The position numbers and the translations under genes are program-made. 55,338 nucleotides of DNA, from assembly GCA_910588865.1 (NCBI GenBank), contig CAJUSJ010000010.1, forward strand, positions 16,159 to 71,496. The letters are read 5' to 3'. Shown in pieces: positions 41,334 to 49,919 of this stretch; the first letter of the stretch is position 1, and every line of letters starts with the position of its first letter. Below the pieces are notes generated by a model. It ran no database searches, was not told the DNA's origin, and was given only the letters and a program-made list of their open reading frames with translations. Source of the DNA: an uncultured Lachnospiraceae bacterium. Lineage in GTDB: Bacteria > Bacillota > Clostridia > Lachnospirales > Lachnospiraceae.

Positions 41334-42926
41334 ATGAGGGAACGATCAGCAGGCCGGATGATCCAGATATGGAGGGAATTTCGGGCCTTTATGACAGAGC
41401 ATAAAAAGACCATGTGGTTTACAGCCTTTCTGATTTTGGCGGTGTGGGGACAGATGGTGTTTCGGACCGGCATCGGGGTGGATACGGAGATCATGATCGC
41501 GTTTCCGGAAACCATGTTAAAGTCCTGGTGCGGTATAGGCCGCTGGGGCCTTGTGATTACCAAGAGGCTGTTTGGGCTGAGCAGATTTTCCCAGCCAGTG
41601 GCCGCGGTGGCCATGATGGCAGCCCTGTGGCTTTTGTGCGGGGCAGTGGGATTCGCCGCGGACCAGTGGAGCGGCGGCGACAGGCGGTACCGCTTTTTTT
41701 ACCCAGTGTTCTCAGCCCTCTACGTCACCGCTCCCTGCCTGGCGGAACAGTACTATTTTCAGCTCCAGGCCTTTGAGGTGACCTGGGGAGTCCTTATGGT
41801 GGTGGCGGCGGTCTATGCCGCGGGCAGGTATATCTATTGGAAAGAAGGGCCGGGGTGGATCCTTCTGTCGGTGGTGTGCGGCGCGTGGGCCCTGGGGTCT
41901 TACCAGGTCATGGCCTCGGTGTTCATTGCCCTCAGCGCGTTTTCTTTCCTTCTGGCCTACCAGAGAGGCGCGGGGGGAAGAGGAGAGGGCAAAAGGGGAA
42001 AATGGTTTCTGCGCGGGCTCATGTTTGTGGCGGTGTTCGGGCTGATTTTGGCGGTGTACCTGGCAGTGTCCGGGCTGGTCAGGGACTGGACAGGTGAGGA
42101 GTCCGCCTACATCGGGGATATGGTCATGTGGAAAAAAGAGGGAATCCGGATGTGCCTCTACCACATAAAAATGGATATGCGGAATATCTATCTGGGAAAG
42201 CAGATTTTCTATTCAGCCCTTGGGCTTCCCATCCTGATCCTGGGGACGTGTTTGTTTTTATACCGGGGTTTTAAGAGCAATGAGAAAGAGAGGATTCTCT
42301 ATGTGATGGCAGGAGGATTTTTTGTGTTCTCCCCCACCTGCATGACCATACTTACCGGCTATTACCAGGGAGTCCGGGTTCAGATGGTGTATCCCTTTGT
42401 GCTGGCGGTTACCGCCGCCGCGCTTACCACCCTGGGAGCGGAGAGGAGAAAGGAGAGGCTGGGCTCGGCGGCGGCCCTTGTGCTCTCGGGAGTGGTGGCC
42501 TGGAACCAGTGGGTCATTGTGGAGCGCCTTCTGGATACTGCCTACATGGCCTCTGTACAGGATATGAAAAAATGTGAGGACATTTACAGCCAGGCCCGCC
42601 TTCTGGCTCTGGAACAAGGCCGGGATATCCGGGAAATGTCCCTGGTGTTTGTGGGGACTCAGGAGATGGAGACAAACGGGAGCACCCTGAAAGGGGATGT
42701 GATCGGCCATTCCATATTTCAGTGGGACGCGGACAGCATCGTGGGAGTGTCGGAACGGGTGGGCAATCTGATGCACGCCATGGGACTTTCCCACCAGAAA
42801 GCAAGCCAGGGGCAGTACGCGGAGGCCAGGGAGAAAGCCAGAGAGATGCCGAGCTGGCCGCTGGAAGGGTCGATTGTGGTGGAGGAGGAGGCGATCATCA
42901 TAAAGCTGTCAGAGCCGGTATATTAG
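41334..42926 (+). CDS. GtrII-like polytopic glucosyltransferase-domain protein
   Basis: A 530-residue protein with about ten membrane helices, resembling the GtrII (glucos_trans_II) family. It has an early DTEIMIAFPETMLKSWCGIGRWGL acidic loop, then PCLAEQYYFQLQAFE after the second to third helix, and a soluble C-terminal domain (about 420-530). Such proteins add sugars to lipid-linked or surface polymers on the outer face. The ribosome site (GAGGGAGGG) is 13 bases from ATG 41334, so the in-frame ATG at 41358 is a possible alternative. No GtrA/GtrB partners are adjacent. The substrate is unknown. Confidence 0.75.
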   Translation: MRERSAGRMIQIWREFRAFMTEHKKTMWFTAFLILAVWGQMVFRTGIGVDTEIMIAFPETMLKSWCGIGRWGLVITKRLFGLSRFSQPVAAVAMMAALWLLCGAVGFAADQWSGGDRRYRFFYPVFSALYVTAPCLAEQYYFQLQAFEVTWGVLMVVAAVYAAGRYIYWKEGPGWILLSVVCGAWALGSYQVMASVFIALSAFSFLLAYQRGAGGRGEGKRGKWFLRGLMFVAVFGLILAVYLAVSGLVRDWTGEESAYIGDMVMWKKEGIRMCLYHIKMDMRNIYLGKQIFYSALGLPILILGTCLFLYRGFKSNEKERILYVMAGGFFVFSPTCMTILTGYYQGVRVQMVYPFVLAVTAAALTTLGAERRKERLGSAAALVLSGVVAWNQWVIVERLLDTAYMASVQDMKKCEDIYSQARLLALEQGRDIREMSLVFVGTQEMETNGSTLKGDVIGHSIFQWDADSIVGVSERVGNLMHAMGLSHQKASQGQYAEAREKAREMPSWPLEGSIVVEEEAIIIKLSEPVY

Positions 42927-43111
42927 GCAGTCCCAGGCGCTGCCCCTCGCGTCTGGGGTTGATTCTGCCGACCCGCGGTGAGATGGTACTGTCATGGAGC
43001 CAGAGCAGATAAGCGTGGCCGCGGGCGATTCCAAATGGGCATACGTTCGCGCGCCCCATGTGAACCGTAGTACGCCATAAGAATTGTAAGAAAAACGCAA
43101 GAGATAACACC
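42927..43111. other. Intergenic stretch before the flotillin promoter
   Basis: GC-rich, with no convincing ORF or terminator. GCGCGCCCCATGTGAACCGT and nearby bases suggest a decayed repeat, but I cannot assign it. Confidence 0.3.
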
Positions 43112-43140
43112 TTGATTTTCAGAAGCTTCTGAGATACAAT
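43112..43140 (+). promoter_or_regulatory. Flotillin promoter with a palindromic spacer
   Basis: TTGATT, 17 bases, TACAAT. The spacer holds the perfect 14-base palindrome TCAGAAGCTTCTGA (43119-43132), placed where a repressor would block polymerase. No regulator gene is adjacent. Confidence 0.65.
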
Positions 43141-43220
43141 AGAAATTGTTAGAAATTTATCAAAAAAGTGCCGGCCCGGGCGTAAAGGCAGGGGCCGGGA
43201 ATCTGTGAGGAGGGAAGAGT

Positions 43221-44813
43221 ATGGCAGAATTACTAACAGCTTACATTGTACCCGCGTTGCCTATCGTGGGAGGCGTGATCCTGCTTTTGATCATAGCCAA
43301 CGGATATGTGAAGGCTCCGCCGGATCAGGCGTACATCATCTCGGGTCTTAAGAAAGAGAGCAAGGTGCTGATCGGCCGGGCGGGCTTAAGGATCCCGTTT
43401 CTGGAGAGGCTGGACCGCCTGTACCTGGGGCAGATGACAGTGGATATCAAGACCGAGCAGCCGGTTCCCACCAATGATTTTATTAATGTAAACGTGGACG
43501 CCGTGGCAAAGGTCCGCATTTCCCTGACAAACGAGGGCATCAAGCTGGCCTCCAAGAACTTTTTAAACAAGGCTCCGGCAGACATTACCATGGACCTGCA
43601 GGATTCCCTTCAGGGAAATATGCGGGAGATCATCGGCACTTTGTCCCTGAAGGAGATCAACACGGACAGGGACTCCTTCTCTGACCAGGTTATGTCCAAG
43701 GCCTCCAAGGATATGGATAAGCTGGGAATTGAGATCCTGTCCTGCAATATCCAGAACGTGACTGACGAGAACGGCCTCATTCGGGATCTGGGCGCGGACA
43801 ATACCTCCAAGATCAAGAAGGATGCCGCCATCGCCAAGGCCCAGGCGGACAGGGATATCGCCATCGCTCAGGCAGAGGCGGACAAAGCGTCCAATGACGC
43901 CAGGGTTCTGGCCCAGACGGAGATCGCCCAGAAGAACAATGAGCTGGCCATAAAGAAGGCAGAGCTGCAAAAGGCCTCTGACACCAAGAAGGCGGAGGCG
44001 GATGCTGCCTACGAGATTCAGAGACAGGAGCAGGAGAAAACCATCCAGACCGCCACGGTCAATGCCCAGATCGCCAAGGCTGAGAGGGAAGCGGAGCTGC
44101 GCAAGCAGCAGGTGGCCATCCAGCAGCAGGCCCTGGAGGCGGAGATCAACAAGAAGGCTGACGCGGACCGCTATGCGGTGGAACAGAAAGCGGCCGCGGA
44201 TTTATCCAAGCGCCAGAGAGAGGCGGAGGCCAAGAAGTATGAGCTGGAGATGGAGGCCGAGGCACTGAGAGCCCAGGCCGAGAAGGAGGCGGAAGCCATG
44301 AAGGCCAGAGCCGCGGCCGCGAGATACGCGGCAGAGCAGGAGGCATCGGGAATCCGGTTTGCCGCGGAGCAGGAGGCGGCGGGAATCCAGGCAAAGGGAG
44401 CGGCCGAGGCGGCGGCGATCCAGGCCAAGCTTCTGGCTGAGGCGGAAGGTATGGAGAAGAAGGCGGAGGCCTACTCCAAGTACAACAACGCGGCTGTTAT
44501 TGAGATGATGGTGAACATTATGCCCCAGATGGCCGCGGAGATCGCCAGACCTCTTTCCAGCATTGACAAGGTGAACATCTACGGCGGCGGTGAAGGCGGA
44601 AGCGGCATCGGCCAGGTGACCGGCAGCGGAGCCACGGTGATGCAGCAGGTGTTTGACACCATGTCCGAGGCCACGGGGGTGGATTTCAGGGAGATCTTAA
44701 AGGCCCAGACCTTTGACGCCAAGGTGACCAGGAACATCAATGTCACCGGAATCACGGCTGGGGAGAGCCCGGCCAGAGAGGCTTTGGGAGACGGAAAACA
44801 GGATCAGGCATAG
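43221..44813 (+). CDS. floT: Flotillin-like SPFH membrane scaffold protein
   Basis: A 530-residue protein with one N-terminal membrane segment (VPALPIVGGVILLLIIANGY) and an SPFH domain (about 30-190: PPDQAYIISGLKKESKVLIG, then DVDAVAKVRIS-type strands). A long Ala/Glu/Lys-rich coiled coil (about 195-430, with repeated AEADKA and AAEQEA units) is followed by a conserved tail (EMMVNIMPQMAAEIARPLSSIDKVNIYGG). It would organise membrane microdomains. The usual partner NfeD is not next to it. AGGAGGGAAG precedes ATG 43221. Confidence 0.94.
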   Translation: MAELLTAYIVPALPIVGGVILLLIIANGYVKAPPDQAYIISGLKKESKVLIGRAGLRIPFLERLDRLYLGQMTVDIKTEQPVPTNDFINVNVDAVAKVRISLTNEGIKLASKNFLNKAPADITMDLQDSLQGNMREIIGTLSLKEINTDRDSFSDQVMSKASKDMDKLGIEILSCNIQNVTDENGLIRDLGADNTSKIKKDAAIAKAQADRDIAIAQAEADKASNDARVLAQTEIAQKNNELAIKKAELQKASDTKKAEADAAYEIQRQEQEKTIQTATVNAQIAKAEREAELRKQQVAIQQQALEAEINKKADADRYAVEQKAAADLSKRQREAEAKKYELEMEAEALRAQAEKEAEAMKARAAAARYAAEQEASGIRFAAEQEAAGIQAKGAAEAAAIQAKLLAEAEGMEKKAEAYSKYNNAAVIEMMVNIMPQMAAEIARPLSSIDKVNIYGGGEGGSGIGQVTGSGATVMQQVFDTMSEATGVDFREILKAQTFDAKVTRNINVTGITAGESPAREALGDGKQDQA

Positions 44814-44855
44814 AATGGGTCAGGGGATAAGTACATATAAAATCCATGATCAACA

Positions 44856-44893
44856 CAGCCCCGCCGGGAGAAGGTTACCGGCGGGGCTGATTT
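44856..44893 (+). terminator. Rho-independent terminator after the flotillin gene
   Basis: Perfect 12-base stem CAGCCCCGCCGG / CCGGCGGGGCTG, 10-base loop, then ATTTT. Confidence 0.9.
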
Positions 44894-44930
44894 TAGTGTG
44901 GGGCTCACGGGGGGAGACGGGGATTACAAG

Positions 44931-45062
44931 TTACTGTTCAGGTAGGTCTGCGCGCTTGCCGCGCTGACCGTGTGATAAACTGGGCCAGAGAGCAAAAATC
45001 CCATCGCCGCAGGCGATTTTCATGGATTTTTGCCAGTTGCTGTGAACGCATGTGAACAGTAA
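44931..45062. repeat. Dispersed intergenic repeat, copy 2
   Basis: TTACTGTTCAGGTAGGTC, then TGCGCGCTTGCCG (44931-44961), repeats copy 1 at 19425 with one mismatch. TGAACAGTAA recurs at 45053-45062, so the outer arms form an inverted repeat about 112 bases apart. An inner hairpin CATCGCCGCAGGCGAT lies near 45002. Confidence 0.7.
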
Positions 45063-45102
45063 CGATTACAATAATTTTACGGCAGTTTAACATTTTAGGG
45101 TA

Positions 45103-45131
45103 TTGCGTGTCAAAGCAACTGGGATTAAAAT
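45103..45131 (+). promoter_or_regulatory. Sigma-A promoter of the GH1 remnant
   Basis: TTGCGT, 17 bases, TAAAAT; 47 bases before ATG 45179. Confidence 0.55.
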
Positions 45132-45178
45132 GATAGTATGGGACTCAATTAAATAAAGAAAGTGAGGGGAAGATATTT

Positions 45179-45853
45179 ATGGAGTTACGAAAGGATTTTC
45201 TGTGGGGCGGCGCTACCGCGGCAAATCAGTATGAGGGCGGCTTCCAGGAAGGGGGACGGGGCCTGTCCATCAATGATGTGGAGATGGGGGCAAAGCCGGA
45301 GATGGAACCTGGAGATGAGGAGATCTTAAAGAGAGGAACCGTGGATTTTGTGTCCTTCAGCTACTATTTCTCTTCTATTGAAGGAAAGAATCTGGAGATC
45401 GTCACGGGAAATATTGCCTCCGGCGGAAAGAATCCCTACTTAAAGGCAACGGACTGGGGCTGGCAGATTGACCCGGTGGGCCTTAGAACATCTCTCAACT
45501 ATCTCTATGACCGCTATCAGAAGCCGCTGTTCATCGTGGAAAACGGCATGGGCGCTCTGGACACGGTCAATCAGGACGGCTCCATTGACGATGATTACCG
45601 TATTGAGTATCTGAAAGAACATATTAAGGCCATGATGGATGCGGTGGAACAGGATGATGTGGATCTGATGGGCTATACGCCCTGGGGCTGCATTGACCTG
45701 GTGAGCGCGGGAACCGGGGAGATGCGCAAGCGCTACGGCTTTATCTATGTGGACAAGGATGACGAGGGCAAGGGAACCTTAAAGCGCAGCCGCAAGAAGA
45801 GCTTTTTCTGGTACAAAGACGTGATCGCTACCAATGGGCAGTGCTTAAAGTAA
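45179..45853 (+). pseudogene. 6-phospho-beta-glucosidase (GH1) with a large in-frame internal deletion
   Basis: Only 224 of about 470 residues remain. The N-terminus (MELRKDFLWGGATAANQYEGGFQEGGRGLS) joins near residue 36-45 to a segment that normally lies past residue 290 (DEEILKRGTVDFVSFSYYFSS). The nucleophile region LFIVENGMG and the C-terminus (GYTPWGCIDLVSAGTGEMRKRYGFIYVD) are intact. The acid/base glutamate region (N-E-P type) and half of the barrel are missing. The frame, start, ribosome site and promoter are kept, so a stable but inactive protein could be made. It precedes the MupG-family gene, possibly in one unit. Confidence 0.85.
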
Positions 45854-45959
45854 AGCGGCTTCGCCGCAAAAGGCTGTGGCGGGAGGCTTTAAATGATTTC
45901 AGGTTAGAGGCAAGAATAACAACGAAGCGGAAATAGAAAGATAAGAAAGGAAGAAAGCT

Positions 45960-47057
45960 ATGCATAAATTAGGTATCTCTGTATATCCAGAACATTCTAC
46001 CCCGGAGAAGGACCACGAATATATGAAGCTGGCGGCAAAATACGGCTTCAGCCGCATTTTCACATGTCTGCTTTCCGTGAACAAGCCGAAAGAGGAGATC
46101 ATCGCTGAATTCTCCGACTTTGTGGGCAAAGCCCATGAGCTTGGCTTTATGGTGGCCGCGGACACCAATCCCCAGGTCTTTAAGCACCTGGGCGCGACGC
46201 CTTATGACTTGTCGGTGTTCGCGGACATGGGGCTTGATGTCATCCGTCTGGACGGCAACTTCGGGGAGCTGGAAGACCGTCTCATTACCCGGAATCCCCA
46301 GGGGATCAAGATCGAGTTCAACGCCAGCAGCGATGTGAGCGTGGACCACCTCATCCGCCACGGGGCGGACCCGGCCAATATTCTGATGTGCCACAATTTT
46401 TATCCTGAGCGCTACACGGGGCTGAGCCGGAAGGTATTTGACCAGTTTAACAGGAAATGGAAAGGCTTAGGCCTCCACACCGCGGCCTTTGTGTCCAGCA
46501 ACAACAAGAATACCTATGGTCCCTGGCCAGTGTACAACGGCCTGTGCACCATGGAGGCTGACAGAGGACTTCCCATAGACCTGCAGACCCGCCACCTTCT
46601 GGCCACGGAGGCCATCGACGATATCCTCATCGGCAACGCCTACGGGTCGGAGGAAGAGTTAAAGGCCATGTCCCAGGTGGATATGACGAAGAACACCATT
46701 GTCATGAACCCGGTGGAAGGCCTGTGTGAGACAGAATTGAGGGTGCTGCGGGAGTATCATCACGCCGGGCGGGCCGACGCGTCGGAGTTCCTCATCCGCT
46801 CCAGTATGCCCCGCCTGTCCTGCCGGGACGCTTCCATCCCTCACCGGGACTGCGGCCAGGACATGTTTGTCAGAGGCGATGTGGTGGTGGTCAACGACAA
46901 TCTGGGCCATTACCGGGGAGAGGTGGAAGTGATCCTGAAGGACATCCCCAACGACGGGGAGAGGAACCTTGTGGGGAAGATCCCCAAAGAGGAATTCCTG
47001 ATCCTGGACCGGATGGAGGAGAATCCCGATCATTTCTGGGATTTTATTATCCGGTAA
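45960..47057 (+). CDS. MupG/DUF871-family TIM-barrel protein
   Basis: A 365-residue protein with an N-terminal TIM barrel (LGISVYPEHSTPEKDHEYM, DVIRLDGNFG, KIEFNASS, CHNFYPERYTGLS) and a C-terminal cyclophilin-like beta domain (about 250-365, HRDCGQDMFVRGDVVVVNDNLGHYRG). The family includes 6-phospho-N-acetylmuramidases that split MurNAc-6P-GlcNAc in peptidoglycan recycling. AGGAAG lies before ATG 45960. Next to a phospho-beta-glucosidase remnant, it may have worked with a PTS for disaccharides. The substrate here is inferred. Confidence 0.9.
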   Translation: MHKLGISVYPEHSTPEKDHEYMKLAAKYGFSRIFTCLLSVNKPKEEIIAEFSDFVGKAHELGFMVAADTNPQVFKHLGATPYDLSVFADMGLDVIRLDGNFGELEDRLITRNPQGIKIEFNASSDVSVDHLIRHGADPANILMCHNFYPERYTGLSRKVFDQFNRKWKGLGLHTAAFVSSNNKNTYGPWPVYNGLCTMEADRGLPIDLQTRHLLATEAIDDILIGNAYGSEEELKAMSQVDMTKNTIVMNPVEGLCETELRVLREYHHAGRADASEFLIRSSMPRLSCRDASIPHRDCGQDMFVRGDVVVVNDNLGHYRGEVEVILKDIPNDGERNLVGKIPKEEFLILDRMEENPDHFWDFIIR

Positions 47058-47290
47058 GGGAAACTTTGACAGGAATAACGGGACAAAAAGAGGGAGTCTG
47101 GGGAACCGGGCTTCCTTTTCCTTTCTATGGGTGTGAAAGCCTTCTTGCCTCCGGGATGGGATTTGTTTATAATATGGGAAGGAGCGGCAATTCTCACCAA
47201 AAACCCCTCCCCCATTACCGTCTATTTTTTGTGTTTTCTGTACAATATGCTGTTTTTTTCCATATTTTCTATGGTTTTCCTATTTTATGG
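47058..47290. other. Intergenic stretch before the uxaA promoter
   Basis: No supported gene. The sequence becomes T-rich from 47221 (several runs of T5-T7). An open frame at 47066-47356 runs through the promoter and operator and has no ribosome site, so it is not called. Confidence 0.4.
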
Positions 47291-47336
47291 TTGACTTCCT
47301 GGGCAGGATTTTGTAAAATGAATGTAAGCGCTTACA
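47291..47336 (+). promoter_or_regulatory. uxaA promoter with overlapping LacI/CcpA-type operator
   Basis: TTGACT (47291-47296), 17 bases, TAAAAT (47314-47319), then TGTAAGCGCTTACA at 47323-47336 covering the likely start of transcription. The operator is identical to that at 41137-41150. Confidence 0.85.
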
Positions 47337-47481
47337 ATTTGCGGGAGCAGCAGTAAAAACGTAAGATTCCGGCATACTAAGAGAATCCGGTAAAAATGCC
47401 AGAATTCAGGATTCCCGGTGTCGGGACAGAACAAAATAAGGATAGGATGTGCTGTGAAGCATGCGCGGAATGGAGGAGAAC

Positions 47482-48963
47482 ATGCAGGATGTCATCAAGA
47501 TTAACCAGGAGGACAACGTAGCGGTTGCCCTGCGCCCCATCGCCAAGGGAGAGACTCTTGAGATCGGAGGCATTTCCGTGACCACACTGGAGGAGATCCC
47601 TCAGGGTCACAAGGTGGCGCTCGCGCCTGTAGAGGAAGACGGGGAGGTGGTGAAGTACGGCTTCCGCATCGGCTTTGCCAAGGAAGCTATCGCTAAGGGA
47701 CAGTGGGTACATGTACACAACTTGAAGACCGCTCTGGGGGATCTTCTCACCTATGAGTATGAGCCCACCAACCCGTCAGTGGCGGAAGGCGGCCCCGCCA
47801 CCTTCCAGGGATTCAGGCGCACGGACGGCAAGGCCGGGGTGCGCAACGAGATCTGGATCATCCCCACTGTGGGCTGTGTCAATTCCATTGCCAGGGCCCT
47901 GGAGAAGGAGGCCCAGAAGCTTGTGGGAGGAAGTCTGGAGGAAGTGGTGGCATTTCCCCATCCTTACGGCTGTTCCCAGATGGGAGACGACCAGGAGCAC
48001 ACCAGGACCGTGCTGGCGGACATGATCCATCACCCCAACGCGGGAGGAGTCCTTGTGCTGGGGCTGGGCTGTGAGAACAGCAACATCCCGGTGCTGAAGG
48101 AGTACATCGGCGACTACGATGAGCGGCGGGTAAGGTTTCTTCAGTGCCAGGACGCGGAGGATGAGCATCAGGCGGCCATGGAGATTTTGGAGGAGCTGGC
48201 GGCTTACGCGAAAGGCTTTACCAGAGAGCCCATTGACGCCAGCGAGCTGGTGATCGGCATGAAGTGCGGCGGCTCAGACGGCCTGTCCGGCATCACCGCC
48301 AACCCAACTGTGGGCGCGTTTTCCGATCTGCTGATCTCAAAGGGCGGAACCACCATCCTGACAGAGGTGCCGGAGATGTTCGGCGCGGAGACCATCCTGA
48401 TGAACCGCTGCGAGACCAAAGAGCTGTTTGACAAGACCGTGAATCTGATCAATGACTTTAAGAACTATTTTACCAGCCACAACCAGACCATCTATGAGAA
48501 CCCATCCCCGGGCAACAAGAAGGGCGGCATCTCCACCCTGGAGGACAAGTCCTTAGGCTGCACCCAGAAGTCCGGCAGCGCTCCGGTGAAGGGCGTCCTG
48601 GCCTACGGAGAGCCGGTGAAGGTGAAGGGGTTAAACTTGCTCAGCGCTCCCGGCAATGACCTGGTGGCCTCCACGGCGCTGGCGGTATCCGGCGCTCAGA
48701 TCGTGCTGTTTACCACAGGAAGAGGGACACCCTTCGCATCCCCTGTTCCCACTGTGAAGATCTCCAGCAACTCTGCCCTGGCGGGGAAGAAGGATAACTG
48801 GATCGACTTCAACGCGGGGCGGATGGTGGAGGACAAGTCAAAGGCAGAGCTGGCCCAGGAATTGTTCGACTATGTGATCCAGGTCGCTTCCGGAAGAAAG
48901 GTGAAGGCGGAGGAGGCCGGATTCCACGATATGGCCATCTTTAAGCAGGGCGTGACTCTGTAG
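47482..48963 (+). CDS. uxaA: Altronate dehydratase UxaA
   Basis: A 493-residue enzyme turning D-altronate into 2-keto-3-deoxygluconate. It combines an N-terminal SAF domain (about 1-90, AVALRPIAKGETLEIGG) with the large catalytic part: FRRTDGKAGVRNEIWIIPTVGC, FPHPYGCSQMGDD, GLGCENSNIP, MKCGGSDGLSGITANP. ATG 47482 has GGAGG 6 bases upstream; the earlier in-frame ATG at 47461 has none. It is the first gene after the operator-bearing promoter and is followed by the iclR gene. Confidence 0.95.
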   Translation: MQDVIKINQEDNVAVALRPIAKGETLEIGGISVTTLEEIPQGHKVALAPVEEDGEVVKYGFRIGFAKEAIAKGQWVHVHNLKTALGDLLTYEYEPTNPSVAEGGPATFQGFRRTDGKAGVRNEIWIIPTVGCVNSIARALEKEAQKLVGGSLEEVVAFPHPYGCSQMGDDQEHTRTVLADMIHHPNAGGVLVLGLGCENSNIPVLKEYIGDYDERRVRFLQCQDAEDEHQAAMEILEELAAYAKGFTREPIDASELVIGMKCGGSDGLSGITANPTVGAFSDLLISKGGTTILTEVPEMFGAETILMNRCETKELFDKTVNLINDFKNYFTSHNQTIYENPSPGNKKGGISTLEDKSLGCTQKSGSAPVKGVLAYGEPVKVKGLNLLSAPGNDLVASTALAVSGAQIVLFTTGRGTPFASPVPTVKISSNSALAGKKDNWIDFNAGRMVEDKSKAELAQELFDYVIQVASGRKVKAEEAGFHDMAIFKQGVTL

Positions 48964-49046
48964 ACTTTCTGTGGTGGCCTTTTCGGAGGGGATTTGATTC
49001 CAGAAGTGATTTTAGCGGCATACAGCGCTTTCGGGAGGCATGAGAG

Positions 49047-49811
49047 ATGAAACTTAATCGCACCACACAGAGAACCGTTGAGATACTGAAGCTGGTTTCT
49101 AAGAACCCGGAGGGGATCACCCTGGACGATATCTGCGAACAGCTGTCCCTTCCAAAGACCAGCGCCTACGACATCATCACCACCCTTGTGGAGATGGGCA
49201 TGGCCAATGTGCAAAAAGGACAGAAGCAGACCTACACCATCGGGCTGACCGCCTACCGCATCGGCATTAATTACACCAACAACCTGGATTTTCTGGGAGT
49301 GATCGAGCCGGAGCTGAAGGCGTTTTCCAGGGAAGTGGGAAAGACCGTGTTCTTCGGCGTGCGCTCGGACCATGAGGTGGTCTATATCTGCAAGTTTGAG
49401 CCGGAGAATCCCATTATCACCACAGCCACAGTGGGCACCAAGAACCCCATGTACTGTACCTCTTTAGGAAAGGCCATCCTTGCCTACACTGACGAGGGCA
49501 CCAGGCAGCAGGTGACCAGCCGGATCACCTTCCGGCGCAAGACAGACAACACCATCATGACCCTTGAGGCCCTGGAGAGGGAGCTTGACAGGGTGAAGAG
49601 TCAGGGGTATGCCCTGGATGCCAGGGAGATGGAGGACCATATGGAGTGCGCGGGAGCCCCGGTGTTCGGGCCGGACAACAGCGTTATGGGAGCCATCAGC
49701 GTATCCAGCCTGTATAAGCCGGGAGAGGACTATGAGGCCCTGGGGCGGCTGGTGAGCAAAAAAGCGGAAGAGGTGTCCAGGCTTCTGGGATTTTTGGGGA
49801 AAATAAATTGA
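49047..49811 (+). CDS. IclR-family regulator (KdgR-like)
   Basis: A 254-residue regulator with an N-terminal winged helix-turn-helix (TVEILKLVSKNPEGITLDDICEQL, SLPKTSAYDIITTLV) and a C-terminal effector domain (YCTSLGKAILAY, GYALDAREMEDHMECAGAPVFG). In Clostridia such regulators next to kdgA/kdgK respond to KDG-type intermediates. GGGAGG precedes ATG 49047. Palindromic sites lie just downstream of the next promoter (49868-49892), a fitting target. Whether it represses or activates cannot be told. Confidence 0.93.
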   Translation: MKLNRTTQRTVEILKLVSKNPEGITLDDICEQLSLPKTSAYDIITTLVEMGMANVQKGQKQTYTIGLTAYRIGINYTNNLDFLGVIEPELKAFSREVGKTVFFGVRSDHEVVYICKFEPENPIITTATVGTKNPMYCTSLGKAILAYTDEGTRQQVTSRITFRRKTDNTIMTLEALERELDRVKSQGYALDAREMEDHMECAGAPVFGPDNSVMGAISVSSLYKPGEDYEALGRLVSKKAEEVSRLLGFLGKIN

Positions 49812-49818
49812 AATCCTA

Positions 49819-49847
49819 TTGACAAACAGGACAGAAGCAGTTAATAT
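49819..49847 (+). promoter_or_regulatory. Sigma-A promoter of kdgA
   Basis: TTGACA, 17 bases, TAATAT, directly after the iclR stop. Confidence 0.75.
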
Positions 49848-49867
49848 CTAAGTATATCAATCGTGTT

Positions 49868-49892
49868 TGCGAAGATGATTCGCATATACGAA
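49868..49892. promoter_or_regulatory. Candidate IclR operator before kdgA
   Basis: TGCGAA, 5 bases, TTCGCA (49868-49884) is a perfect palindrome, and TTCG, 6 bases, CGAA (49879-49892) overlaps it. They lie about 20-45 bases downstream of the -10 box. Binding by the adjacent IclR protein is inferred. Confidence 0.55.
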
Positions 49893-49919
49893 TTAGTAAA
49901 GGAGAAGGAGAAGAAAGCC

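Noticed and set aside
47066..47356. 96-codon open frame before uxaA
   Set aside because: It has no ribosome site and runs through the uxaA promoter and operator.
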